A stretch of DNA of 64,000 nucleotides. Source: Paramicrobacterium sp051513965 (GTDB lineage Bacteria > Actinomycetota > Actinomycetes > Actinomycetales > Microbacteriaceae). The first letter of the stretch is position 1; each line of letters starts with the position of its first letter. Of this stretch, positions 1-7,697 are shown in pieces. A program made the translations under genes and the position numbers. The stretch is from the NCBI RefSeq assembly GCF_051513965.1, contig NZ_CP195847.1, forward strand, positions 992,001 to 1,056,000, written 5' to 3'. Below the pieces are notes generated by a model. That model made no database searches, was not told the origin of the DNA, and saw nothing but the letters and a program-made list of their open reading frames with translations.

Positions 1-273
1 CTCCGGGGTCAGCTGGCTCGGCGAGTCCTTGTCGAGAGCGTTGTCACCGGAGTCGAGAAGCACGAGGGAGCGTTCGAACTCACGACCGCTGTGCCCGTTG
101 AACCGATGGACGACGACGCCGCGGAGACGTCAAAGAAGTGGCGCTTCGCTCGCAAGCGGACAGCGGATGCGGCGGCAGCCAAGAAAGAGCACCGCAATGA
201 CGGTGCGGGGCAGGATGCCGCTGACGCTCCGAGCGGCGAGAAACCCGTTGACCCGGGCCGCGACGAGCAGTGA
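1..273 (+). CDS. 3' end of an unrecognised gene (truncated by window edge)
   Basis: Frame 1 is open from the first base to TGA at 271-273, so this is the C-terminal 90 residues of a gene that begins left of the window. After about 35 residues of ordinary sequence it turns into a highly charged Ala/Lys/Arg/Asp-rich tail, probably disordered. Its stop overlaps a possible GTG at 270 of the next frame. I do not recognise the family from this tail and assign no function. Confidence 0.6.
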   Translation, partial: LRGQLARRVLVESVVTGVEKHEGAFELTTAVPVEPMDDDAAETSKKWRFARKRTADAAAAKKEHRNDGAGQDAADAPSGEKPVDPGRDEQ

Positions 274-308
274 CGACTGACGCGTGGGTGGCGTGTGAGA
301 CTGTCGGT

Positions 309-848
309 ATGACAGCATCCGTGCTCGGCGTTCACAGAAGCCGCACCCACTCGTTCAGCAAGCCCACCGTCGATGAGATCGAGCTCGTCGAAGGGTTCGG
401 AGTCGCTGGAGATGCGCACGCCGGTGCGACCGTTCAGCACGTCTCGCGTGTGAAGCGCGACCCCTCGACGCCGAACCTGCGCCAGGTGCATCTGCTTCAC
501 GCAGAGCTGTTCGACGACCTCGCAGTGGCGGGGTTCCACGTCGAACCGGGCCAGATGGGGGAGAACCTGACGACGACCGGGCTGGACATCCTCTCACTGC
601 CCGTCGGCACGCGTCTCTCCATCGGAGACGCCGTCATCACCGTGATGGGGCTGCGCAACCCCTGCCATCAGATCAACGGGCTTCAGGAGGGACTCATGAA
701 GCAAGTTCTCCGAACCGATGAATCAGGCGAGATCGAGCGGCTGGCGGGAGTCATGGGCGTCGTATCGCGAGGCGGAGTGATCAGGCCCGGAGATGAGATC
801 GTGGTCGACCTGCCCCCTGAGCCCCACCACAGACTCGCCCCGGTCTGA
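309..848 (+). CDS. MOSC domain-containing protein
   Basis: A 179-residue single-domain MOSC protein, the fold that forms the C-terminal part of molybdenum-cofactor sulfurases and of YiiM-like proteins. The sequence shows GDAHAG near residue 34, NLRQVHLLHAEL near 56, GENLTTTGLDILSLPVG near 84 and LRNPCHQI with the conserved cysteine at residue 119, proposed in the family to carry sulfur. I chose ATG 309, because homologous proteins start close to the VLGVHRS...FSKP segment. A GTG at 270, overlapping the upstream stop, would add 13 residues. The natural substrate is unknown and no molybdenum-cofactor gene is nearby. Confidence 0.85.
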   Translation: MTASVLGVHRSRTHSFSKPTVDEIELVEGFGVAGDAHAGATVQHVSRVKRDPSTPNLRQVHLLHAELFDDLAVAGFHVEPGQMGENLTTTGLDILSLPVGTRLSIGDAVITVMGLRNPCHQINGLQEGLMKQVLRTDESGEIERLAGVMGVVSRGGVIRPGDEIVVDLPPEPHHRLAPV

Positions 849-894
849 TCGAGACCGTGGCGTTGAGAGAGACCCCCCGAGGAGCACGTATTCC

Positions 895-1827
895 ATGAAG
901 AGAATCACCCTGGCCGGAACCGATATCGACGCACCGAACGTCGTGCTCGGAGCCATGCGCATCGCCGACAAGACGGACGAACAGGTTCGTGAGCTTGTCC
1001 ACACCGCCCGCGATGCCGGCATCGACTTCATCGATCACGCCGACATCTACGGCCCGGAGCTGCACGCCTGCGAGCGGCGTTTCTCTGAGGCGATGAAGCT
1101 CACTTCCGCCGAGCGCGAGGCGCTGACGATTCAGACCAAGTGCGGCATCGTGCCCGACGGTCCGTACTTCGATTTCTCCCACGAGCACATCATTCGTTCC
1201 GTGGAGGGGTCGCTCAGCGCACTGCAGACGGACTACATCGACGTCCTGCTGCTTCACCGGCCCGATGCCCTCGTCGAGCCGGACGACGTGGCTAAGGCCT
1301 TCGACGAGCTCCACACGGCAGGCAAAGTCCGAGCCTTCGGCGTATCGAACCACACGCCGCTGCAGATCGAGCTGCTGAAACGCTCGGTCACTCAGCCGAT
1401 CGTGGCGAACCAGCTGCAGCTCTCGATCACTCATGCGCCCCTCGTGGCGCAGGGACTGGCGGCGAATATGGGTGACGAGCCGCAGTCGATCATGCGCGAT
1501 GGGGGAGTGCTCGACTACTGCCGTCTCAACGACATCACGGTTCAGGCCTGGTCGCCGTTCCAAGCCGGGTTCTTCACCGGGGTGTTCCTCGGCTCGAGCG
1601 AGTACCCGGAGCTGAACACGGTGATCGAACGTCTCGCCACGCAGTACGAGGTAGCGCCGATCGCCATCGCGACCGCGTGGATCACGCGGCATCCCGCCCA
1701 CATGCAGGTGGTGCTCGGAACCACGACACCGAGCCGGGTCACTGAGGCCGCGGCGGGCTCGGACCTTCCGCTCAGCCGTGCGGAGTGGTACGAGCTGACG
1801 CGAGCCGCCGGCCATCGGGTCCCCTAA
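895..1827 (+). CDS. aldo/keto reductase, YdhF-like
   Basis: A 310-residue NADPH-dependent aldo/keto reductase with a TIM-barrel fold. The catalytic tetrad is visible: Asp47 and Tyr52 in FIDHADIY, Lys82 in QTKCG, and His121 in LLLHRPD. The segment KVRAFGVSNH marks the barrel strand next to the cofactor site. The layout resembles E. coli YdhF, which reduces a broad range of carbonyls; the true substrate cannot be read from sequence. ATG 895 is preceded by GAGGAG about 10 nt upstream. It stands alone, 46 bp after the MOSC gene on the same strand. Confidence 0.9.
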   Translation: MKRITLAGTDIDAPNVVLGAMRIADKTDEQVRELVHTARDAGIDFIDHADIYGPELHACERRFSEAMKLTSAEREALTIQTKCGIVPDGPYFDFSHEHIIRSVEGSLSALQTDYIDVLLLHRPDALVEPDDVAKAFDELHTAGKVRAFGVSNHTPLQIELLKRSVTQPIVANQLQLSITHAPLVAQGLAANMGDEPQSIMRDGGVLDYCRLNDITVQAWSPFQAGFFTGVFLGSSEYPELNTVIERLATQYEVAPIAIATAWITRHPAHMQVVLGTTTPSRVTEAAAGSDLPLSRAEWYELTRAAGHRVP

Positions 1828-1873
1828 GCAGAGAACCGCAGATGAGCCGCTGATCACTTTGAATATCGCCGGT

Positions 1874-1899
1874 CATGGGGAGAACAACCCATCCCCATG
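1874..1899. repeat. 8-bp inverted repeat, possible weak terminator or operator
   Basis: CATGGGGA (1874-1881) and TCCCCATG (1892-1899) form a perfect inverted repeat around a 10-nt loop, about 50 bp after the aldo/keto reductase stop and 70 bp before the lipoprotein start. There is no T-tract. It could be a weak terminator or a protein-binding site. Confidence 0.35.
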
Positions 1900-1966
1900 G
1901 CGTCTTCCGCCCGTGTTTCCGTAGCGTAGTCCTACAGCAACTCAGCACCGAGAGATGGGGGAAGAA

Positions 1967-2620
1967 ATGCGCAAGCGCATCCTGATGACATCGACCATCG
2001 GCATTCTGGCGCTCGTCCTGACGGGATGTTCCGGAGCGTCGGACGATCAGCCAGTCGACGACACCGAACAGTCGACCGAGGCTGAGGAGACCACCGAGCA
2101 GCCGGCCGAGGAGGACGAGGGCGGCGAGGCTGGAGACCTGACGGCACCGGGCACCGAGCTGTCGCTCGGCGACTCCGCAACGGTCATCTTCCCAGACACC
2201 GATGACGGCGAGCAGCAGCTCGAGATCACGGTGACCGACGTGGCCGAGGCTCCGATCTCTGACTTCAAGGAGGCCGGTGACGACTTCCTCGAGAAGCTTG
2301 AGGGCTACACGCCGTACTACGTCAGCGTCACAGCCACCAAGCTCGAGCCCTTCGAGTTCGAGCTCGACGGCAAGGACCCGACAGATGGAATGTACGCCTT
2401 CGACGCCGACGACAACCGCCTCGCCCCGATCAACATGATCGGAAACTTCGAGCCGTGTGACAACCAGTATATGGAGGAGGAGAACGACGAGGGCGAACCG
2501 CTCGACACGTGCCTCATCTTCGCTGTTCCGGATGGCTCCGAGTTCGGCTACACGGCGTGGGCTCCGAACGACACCGACTACAACTACTTCGATGGTGAGC
2601 CGATCGCGTGGAAGAAGTGA
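1967..2620 (+). CDS. secreted lipoprotein of unknown function
   Basis: A 217-residue protein with a lipoprotein signal: basic MRKR, a hydrophobic stretch, and the lipobox LTGC with Cys21 as the predicted lipidated residue. Residues 25-55 are an acidic Glu/Asp/Thr linker, followed by a beta-rich domain that includes LSLGDSATVIF. Domains of this shape resemble the DUF4352-like immunoglobulin-type domains of Gram-positive lipoproteins, but this is only a resemblance. I chose ATG 1967 rather than ATG 1955 because the GGGGGAAG ribosome-binding sequence lies directly before it. A strong hairpin follows the stop. Confidence 0.8.
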   Translation: MRKRILMTSTIGILALVLTGCSGASDDQPVDDTEQSTEAEETTEQPAEEDEGGEAGDLTAPGTELSLGDSATVIFPDTDDGEQQLEITVTDVAEAPISDFKEAGDDFLEKLEGYTPYYVSVTATKLEPFEFELDGKDPTDGMYAFDADDNRLAPINMIGNFEPCDNQYMEEENDEGEPLDTCLIFAVPDGSEFGYTAWAPNDTDYNYFDGEPIAWKK

Positions 2621-2643
2621 TTCGCTGATCTGAATACAGAAGT

Positions 2644-2667
2644 GCGCCCCGACCTCGGTCGGGGCGC
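2644..2667. terminator. bidirectional intrinsic terminator
   Basis: GCGCCCCGAC (2644-2653), loop CTCG, GTCGGGGCGC (2658-2667): a perfect 10-bp GC stem between the convergent lipoprotein and thiE genes. Confidence 0.85.
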
Positions 2668-2695
2668 AGCTCTCTGCTTCGAGGCGTGTGATAAC

Positions 2696-3379
2696 TCAGT
2701 CGAGGCGGTCACGCAGCGCACGTGCGGCGCGGCCTACGTTGTCGGCGTCGGTCACTGCGCGGACGACGACGATGCGGGATGCTCCGGCCCCGACCACTCG
2801 GTCGAGACGCATCCCTCCGGTGATGCCGCCGATCGCAAACCACGGCTTGTGCGCGAAGTCGGCGGCGCGGCGAACCGGGTCGAGCCCGACGGCCTCACGC
2901 CCGGGCTTCGTCGGCGTCTCCCAGACAGGACCCACGCAGAAGTAGTCGATGTCCGTATCGTCGTCAGCGGCCTCAGCCTGACCGATCGAATGAGTCGAGC
3001 GGCCCAGGATCACATCGGGACCGAGAATGGCTCGGGCCTGTTCGCTGGAGAGATCCCCCTGCCCGACATGGAACACATCGGCACCCACGAGCGCCGCCAC
3101 ATCGGCACGGTCGTTCACGGCGAAGAGCTTGCCGTGGCGTTTCGCGGCGGCGGAGAGCACTTCGAGGGCCTCGATCTCGTCTCGCGCTTCGATCGACTTG
3201 TCGCGCAGCTGGATGATGTCGACCCCGTTCGCGTACGCGGAGTCGAGAAACCGTGCCAGATCACCGCGATCACGCCGTGCATCGGTGCAGACGTACAGTC
3301 GAGCGTGCTCGAGAGCATCGAGCCTGGCAGCGCGCAGATCGGCGTCGGGCGTCGTCACAGGTCGCAGATTTGTGAGCAT
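2696..3379 (-). CDS. thiE: thiamine-phosphate synthase
   Basis: A 227-residue TIM-barrel enzyme that joins the pyrimidine (HMP-PP) and thiazole (THZ-P) moieties to give thiamine phosphate. Family signatures are visible: IIQLRDK, FAVNDRADVA, GADVFHVGQGDL, GRSTHS, the YFCVGPVWETPTKPG loop and AIGGI near the C terminus. It diverges from thiO-thiS-thiG-thiF, which make the thiazole, so the locus covers thiazole synthesis and the joining step. No thiC or thiD lies in the window. ATG 3379 sits 6 nt after a TACTCT hexamer, so the mRNA is probably leaderless. If so, thiE would escape the TPP riboswitch that heads the other arm. Confidence 0.93.
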   Translation of the reverse strand: MLTNLRPVTTPDADLRAARLDALEHARLYVCTDARRDRGDLARFLDSAYANGVDIIQLRDKSIEARDEIEALEVLSAAAKRHGKLFAVNDRADVAALVGADVFHVGQGDLSSEQARAILGPDVILGRSTHSIGQAEAADDDTDIDYFCVGPVWETPTKPGREAVGLDPVRRAADFAHKPWFAIGGITGGMRLDRVVGAGASRIVVVRAVTDADNVGRAARALRDRLD

Positions 3380-3384
3380 GTGCC

Positions 3385-3391
3385 TAGAGTA
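3385..3391. promoter_or_regulatory. overlapping divergent -10 elements for thiE and thiO
   Basis: On the plus strand TAGAGT (3385-3390) lies 7 nt before the first P1 base of the TPP aptamer. On the minus strand TACTCT (3391 to 3386) lies 6 nt before the thiE ATG. The two hexamers overlap by five bases because the sequence is quasi-symmetrical, so one -10 region appears to fire both ways. No clear -35 is seen on either side. Promoter activity is inferred. Confidence 0.55.
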
Positions 3392-3397
3392 GAGGAA

Positions 3398-3480
3398 GTT
3401 CGCGGGAGCCTCGTTGAGGCTGAGAGGGCCACGTGCCGACCGCTAGACCTGATGCGGATCATGCCGCCGTAGGGAGGAAC
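3398..3480 (+). promoter_or_regulatory. TPP riboswitch (THI element) controlling thiO-thiS-thiG-thiF
   Basis: The conserved THI-element motifs are present in order: GGCTGAGAGGG (3418-3428), ACCTGATGCGGATC (3447-3460) and ATGCCGCCGTAGGGA (3461-3475). P1 closes GTTC (3398-3401) against GAAC (3477-3480). The ribosome-binding sequence AGGGAGGA (3471-3478) is itself the 3' end of the aptamer, and ATG follows at 3483. Binding of thiamine pyrophosphate should therefore hide the ribosome-binding site, giving translational repression without a separate expression platform. Confidence 0.93.
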
Positions 3481-3482
3481 GG

Positions 3483-4607
3483 ATGCACGCTGTCATCGTC
3501 GGAGCCGGAATCATCGGACTCGCCACCGCCTGGCGTCTCGTCGAGCGCGGATGGTCGGTCACGATCGTCGACCCGAGCCCCGGGGAGGGGGCAAGTCACG
3601 CCGCGGCGGGCATGTTGGCCCCGGCATCCGAAGTCGTGTGGGGTCAGACTCCGCTGTACCCGCTCATGATGCGCTCTGCGGAGCGCTACCCTGCGTTCGC
3701 CGAGCGGCTCGCGGCGGCATCCGGACACGATCTGCACTATTCGCGCACCGAAACGCTCGTCTGCGCGGGAGATGCCGCCGACAGGGCATCGCTCATCGAG
3801 CTCGCAGACCTGCAGCGTTCACTCGGCCTCGCCGTCGACGTCATCACCGGGTCAGCCGCCAGACAGCTCGAGCCCGCCCTTGCGCCGGGAGTCGCGGCCG
3901 CAGTCCGGCTCTCCGGCGACCACAGCATCGACCCACGTCGTGTCGTCGCGGCGCTGCTGAGCCTCCTCGGCGGGAGTCTCGTTCGACACCGCGTCGAGGC
4001 GCTCATCAGCGACGGCACACGCACACGAGGTGTGGCTCTCGCTGACGGCCAGAATCTCGTTGCCGATCAGGTTGTCGTCTGCGCGGGAGCAGACGCAGGC
4101 CAGATCGAAGGGATGCCCGAGCTGCCGCTGCGCCGCGTCTGGGGCGACGTGCTTCGACTCAGCGCGCCGCGTCCGCTGCGCCCTCTCGTGACGCGGACGA
4201 TCCGCGGTCTCGTCCGCGGCCGCCCGGTGTACCTTGTGCCGCGGCCAGACGGCAGCCTCGTGCTCGGCGCTTCCGTGCGCGAAGACGGCGTGAGCGGCAT
4301 CAGCGCCGGGGGAGTGCACCAGCTGCTGCGAGACATCGAGCGGGTCGTCCCCGGTGTCGAGGAGTGCGAGATCACCGACATCACCGCTCGAGCACGGCCG
4401 GGATCTCCCGATGACGTCCCCATGATCGGGCGCGTCGACGACGGCTGCGTCGTGTCGACCGGCTACTTCCGCCACGGCATCCTGCTGACACCTCTCGGCT
4501 CCGAGCTGACGGCCGACCTCGTCACGGGCGCCCCTCCCGACGACGAGCTCCTGCGAACCGTCGACCCCAACCGATTCTCACTTCTTCGACAGGGAGTACC
4601 ACGATGA
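3483..4607 (+). CDS. thiO: glycine oxidase, thiazole synthesis
   Basis: A 374-residue FAD-dependent D-amino-acid-oxidase-family enzyme that oxidises glycine to dehydroglycine for thiazole formation. The N terminus carries the dinucleotide motif VGAGIIGLATAWRL, then SHAAAGMLAPASE, a loop typical of ThiO/DadA proteins; the C terminus ends the FAD domain with ARPGSPDDVPMIGR and STGYFRHGILLTPL. It is the first gene under the TPP riboswitch and its TGA overlaps the ATG of thiS (ATGA), so the two are likely translationally coupled. The presence of ThiO rather than ThiH indicates the aerobic route. Confidence 0.93.
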   Translation: MHAVIVGAGIIGLATAWRLVERGWSVTIVDPSPGEGASHAAAGMLAPASEVVWGQTPLYPLMMRSAERYPAFAERLAAASGHDLHYSRTETLVCAGDAADRASLIELADLQRSLGLAVDVITGSAARQLEPALAPGVAAAVRLSGDHSIDPRRVVAALLSLLGGSLVRHRVEALISDGTRTRGVALADGQNLVADQVVVCAGADAGQIEGMPELPLRRVWGDVLRLSAPRPLRPLVTRTIRGLVRGRPVYLVPRPDGSLVLGASVREDGVSGISAGGVHQLLRDIERVVPGVEECEITDITARARPGSPDDVPMIGRVDDGCVVSTGYFRHGILLTPLGSELTADLVTGAPPDDELLRTVDPNRFSLLRQGVPR

Positions 4608-4855
4608 CCGATCAGACAATCACAATCACCGTGAACGGCGACCCCCGAGACGTCGTCGCCGACAGCACGCTCGCGCACCTCGTGACGGAGCTCACGGGCA
4701 AACCGCTCGCTGCCGACGGAACGCCGGAAGACGGCTCGCGCCTCGGTGTCGCCGCAGCCGTCGACGGAGCCGTCGTGCGACGGGGCCAGTGGGCAGGACA
4801 CCAGCTGTCGGCGGGACAGTCCGTCGATATCGTCACCGCGGTTCAGGGGGGCTGA
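4604..4855 (+). CDS. thiS: sulfur carrier protein ThiS
   Basis: An 83-residue ubiquitin-fold sulfur carrier. It begins TITVNGDPRDV and ends in the diagnostic Gly-Gly (VQGG), which is adenylated by ThiF and converted to a thiocarboxylate that donates sulfur to ThiG. At 83 residues it is slightly longer than the usual 65-70, with an insertion of about ten residues (TPEDGSRLG) in the middle. It is coupled to thiO by an ATGA overlap and is followed by thiG after 1 nt. Confidence 0.93.
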   Translation: MTDQTITITVNGDPRDVVADSTLAHLVTELTGKPLAADGTPEDGSRLGVAAAVDGAVVRRGQWAGHQLSAGQSVDIVTAVQGG

Positions 4856-4856
4856 C

Positions 4857-5711
4857 ATGACAATGCACGCAGACCAGCAGGCGCCGACGGCGGCCACAAA
4901 CAGGCAGGATGCCGCCAGCGCCGCGGACCCGCTCGTGATCGACGGCGTCTCCCTCGAGTCGCGCCTCATCATGGGCACCGGGGGAGCAACCTCTCTCACG
5001 ACGCTGGAGGAGGCGCTCATCGCGTCGGCTACTGAGCTGACGACGGTGGCGATCCGCCGGTTCGACGCCGAAGCCCGGGACTCCGTGTTCGCGATGCTGA
5101 ACCGTCTCGGCATCCGCATTCTGCCCAACACGGCCGGCTGCTACACCGCGCGCGATGCTGTGCTCACGGCGCAGCTCGCACGCGAGGCGCTCGACACGTC
5201 GTGGGTGAAGCTTGAGGTCATCGCCGATGAGGAGACGCTTCTGCCCGATCCGGTCGAGCTGTTCTCCGCGGCCGAGCAGCTCGTGCTCGACGGGTTCACC
5301 GTCTTCGCGTACACGAACGACGACCCGGCGCTCGCGAAGCGACTCGAGGATGCTGGCGTCGCCGTCGTGATGCCCGCGGGCTCGCCGATCGGCAGCGGTC
5401 TGGGCATCCTCAACCCCCACAACATCCAGACGATCATCGAGCGCGCGAATGTTCCGATCGTGCTCGACGCGGGAATCGGAACAGCATCGGATGCCGCTCT
5501 CGCGATGGAGCTCGGGTGCGACGCCGTTCTGCTGGCGAGCGCCGTCACCCGCGCCCACGACGCCGGCGCGATGGCGCGTGCGATGCGCCTCGCGGTCGAC
5601 GCGGGTCGGACGGCGCGCGCCGCCGGTCGGATCCCCAAGCGGCCGCTTGCACTGGCGTCGTCTCCGTTCGCGGGGATGGTGACGTCGCGCCCGTCGGAGG
5701 CGGACCTGTGA
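4857..5711 (+). CDS. thiG: thiazole synthase
   Basis: A 284-residue TIM-barrel enzyme that builds thiazole phosphate from deoxyxylulose phosphate, dehydroglycine and ThiS thiocarboxylate. Visible features are SRLIMGTGGATS near residue 35, TVAIRRFD, NTAGCYTARDAV, Lys118 in WVKLEVI (the Schiff-base lysine), MPAGSPIGSGLGI and LDAGIGTASDAA. The first 25 residues are an extra, poorly conserved extension, so translation may begin slightly later. The stop overlaps the GTG of the next gene (GTGA at 5708). Confidence 0.94.
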   Translation: MTMHADQQAPTAATNRQDAASAADPLVIDGVSLESRLIMGTGGATSLTTLEEALIASATELTTVAIRRFDAEARDSVFAMLNRLGIRILPNTAGCYTARDAVLTAQLAREALDTSWVKLEVIADEETLLPDPVELFSAAEQLVLDGFTVFAYTNDDPALAKRLEDAGVAVVMPAGSPIGSGLGILNPHNIQTIIERANVPIVLDAGIGTASDAALAMELGCDAVLLASAVTRAHDAGAMARAMRLAVDAGRTARAAGRIPKRPLALASSPFAGMVTSRPSEADL

Positions 5712-6952
5712 GCCGCCCATCGGCCGCGTTCCCGCCGCTCGTAGAGCCCGGGCGGCCCCTCGACTCGCGTGAGGCCGAACGCTATTCGCGGCACCTCGCT
5801 CTGCCGAACGTCGGCCTCGATGGGCAGCGGAGGCTTCGTGCGGCATCCGTCCTCGTGATCGGGGCCGGAGGGCTCGGCGCACCCACGCTGCAGTATCTCG
5901 CGGCCGCGGGCGTCGGATCGATCACGGTGATCGATCACGACGTCGTGGAGGCGTCGAACCTGCAGCGTCAGATCATCCACCGCAACGAGGACATCGGCCG
6001 CGCGAAGGTGGAGTCGGCGCGCGATGCGGTGTTGCGGCTGGACCCGCACGCGTCAGTGACAGCTCGTCGGGAGAGGCTCAGCCCGGAGAACGCGCTGGAC
6101 CTGTTCGCCCGACACGACGTCGTTCTCGACGGCGCCGACAACTTCGCCACGCGCTACCTGTCGAACGACGCGGCCGAGCTCACCGGTACGCCGCTCGTGT
6201 GGGGCACCATCTTCCGCTTCGCGGGGCAGGTCAGCACGTTCTGGCCCGGTCACGGCCCCATGCTGCGCGATCTGTTTCCCGATGTTCCCGACGCCGACTC
6301 CGTACCGAACTGCGCGGAGGGCGGCGTGCTGGGGGTGCTGTGCGGCACGGTCGGTTCGGCGATGGCGACGGAGGCAGTCAAGCTCATCTGCGGCATCGGA
6401 GCGCCGCTAGTCGGGCGGCTCCTACGCTACGACGCCCTGACGGCGGACTACTCGACGCTCGCCTTCGACGTGGATCCTGACAGGCCAGCGGTCACAAGCC
6501 TTGATGAGATCGCCGTGACCTGCGCTATCGAAGCCGGTCAGGCCGATGCTGTGGAAGACAGCGTTCTCGACTCGGACGACCCCGACGCGATCAGCGCTGC
6601 CGAGCTGCAGGACCTTCTCACGAACGAACCGACGACCGAGGGGCCTGTCATCGTCGACGTGCGCGACGACTGGGAACGCGCGATCTCCGCGATTCCCGGT
6701 TCAGTTCACGTGCCGCTCGCCGACGTGCAGAGCAGAGGGTGGGATGCCGTCGCACCCGCGTGCGGAGAGAACGACGAGCTCGTGCTCTACTGCAAGGCCG
6801 GCGTGCGTTCGATCGCGGCGCGTGAGGCGCTCGCGGGGCAGCGCCCCGACGGCATCCGCATTCGCTCGCTCACCGGCGGAATCGACGCATGGGCCGACCT
6901 CGAGTCGGCCGAGCACGCGGAACCGTCGGGGTCGACAGTCTCTCGCGTGTGA
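5708..6952 (+). CDS. thiF: ThiF/MoeB-type adenylyltransferase fused to rhodanese (MoeZ-like)
   Basis: A 414-residue two-domain protein. Residues 20 to about 265 are an E1-like adenylyltransferase: SRHLALPNVG, VIGAGGLGAPTLQYL, then DGADNFATRYLSND and the active-site region VPNCAEGGVLGVLCG. From about residue 310 there is a rhodanese domain with IVDVRDDWE and the active-site loop YCKAGVRS. It should adenylate the C-terminal Gly-Gly of ThiS and pass sulfur through the rhodanese cysteine. The paired CxxC zinc motifs of E. coli MoeB are absent, as is usual for actinobacterial MoeZ. It may also serve MoaD- or CysO-like carriers encoded elsewhere. GTG 5708 overlaps the thiG stop. Confidence 0.9.
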   Translation: MSRPSAAFPPLVEPGRPLDSREAERYSRHLALPNVGLDGQRRLRAASVLVIGAGGLGAPTLQYLAAAGVGSITVIDHDVVEASNLQRQIIHRNEDIGRAKVESARDAVLRLDPHASVTARRERLSPENALDLFARHDVVLDGADNFATRYLSNDAAELTGTPLVWGTIFRFAGQVSTFWPGHGPMLRDLFPDVPDADSVPNCAEGGVLGVLCGTVGSAMATEAVKLICGIGAPLVGRLLRYDALTADYSTLAFDVDPDRPAVTSLDEIAVTCAIEAGQADAVEDSVLDSDDPDAISAAELQDLLTNEPTTEGPVIVDVRDDWERAISAIPGSVHVPLADVQSRGWDAVAPACGENDELVLYCKAGVRSIAAREALAGQRPDGIRIRSLTGGIDAWADLESAEHAEPSGSTVSRV

Positions 6953-7016
6953 CATAGCGTGAGGGGGTCAGCCTCTGCGGACCTCCCCTCAGCGGCAACC
7001 CGAAACGGATGTGAGA

Positions 7017-7616
7017 ATGGCCGAGATCGTACAGTTTCACCATGTCCTCGGGCGCACGGTCGCGCTCGATGCCATCGCCGATCGGCTGCGTGAGTCGGGG
7101 CATCTCGTGCACGCTCCCGATCTGTACGACGGCCAGGTCTTCGACACGATCGAGGAGGGCGGGCGATTCGCTGAGAGCATCGGTGTTCAGACGCTCATGA
7201 CGCGCGCGCTGGCCGCGGTTCAGGGCCTCCCCGACGAGATCGTGTACCTCGGCTACTCAATGGGAACCGCTCCAGCCCAGACGCTTCTGCAGACGCGGCC
7301 CGGTGCCATCGGCGGCATCCTCATGTACGCGTGCATCGACCCCGCGAGCGTCGGCCCGTGGCCGGAGGGTGTTCCCGTGCACATCCACGCGATGAAGGAC
7401 GACCCGTACTTCGCCGCTGACGCCGCGGCAGCCAAGCAGCTTGACGCGGCGCACGATGCAGTCAGCCTCTTCCTCTACCCGGGCAGCGGGCACCTGTTCA
7501 TGGAGGCCGGCCATCCGGACTACGACGAGGAGGCCGCGGAGCTCGCGTTCCGCCGCATTGAAGCGCTCCTTGCGTCAATCGACACACGTCAGGATGGCGA
7601 GTCGTCCGGGCAGTGA
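7017..7616 (+). CDS. dienelactone hydrolase family alpha/beta hydrolase
   Basis: A 199-residue alpha/beta hydrolase of the dienelactone-hydrolase family. The nucleophile elbow GYSMG places serine at residue 81, where classical dienelactone hydrolases have cysteine. Asp128 or Asp129 in MKDDPYF and His159 in GSGHLF complete the triad. A serine nucleophile suggests a general esterase rather than a chlorocatechol-pathway enzyme. I chose ATG 7017 over GTG 7011 since both give nearly the same protein. It follows thiF after 64 bp and is probably transcribed separately. Substrate unknown. Confidence 0.85.
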   Translation: MAEIVQFHHVLGRTVALDAIADRLRESGHLVHAPDLYDGQVFDTIEEGGRFAESIGVQTLMTRALAAVQGLPDEIVYLGYSMGTAPAQTLLQTRPGAIGGILMYACIDPASVGPWPEGVPVHIHAMKDDPYFAADAAAAKQLDAAHDAVSLFLYPGSGHLFMEAGHPDYDEEAAELAFRRIEALLASIDTRQDGESSGQ

Positions 7617-7684
7617 CCGCTCACCCGGCGGTGGTGAGAATTCGCGCAGGGGGGAACGGCGCCGTCAGCGTGCCTGTGCGTCGC

Positions 7685-7690
7685 TATCGT
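7685..7690 (+). promoter_or_regulatory. -10 element TATCGT, near-leaderless start
   Basis: TATCGT lies 7 nt before ATG 7698, the spacing expected of a leaderless transcript. No convincing -35 is seen. Confidence 0.45.
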
Positions 7691-7697
7691 TGAGAGC

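Noticed and set aside
7620..7638. Small inverted repeat CTCACC/GGTGAG after the hydrolase gene
   Set aside because: Only 6 bp and no T-tract; not strong enough to call a terminator.
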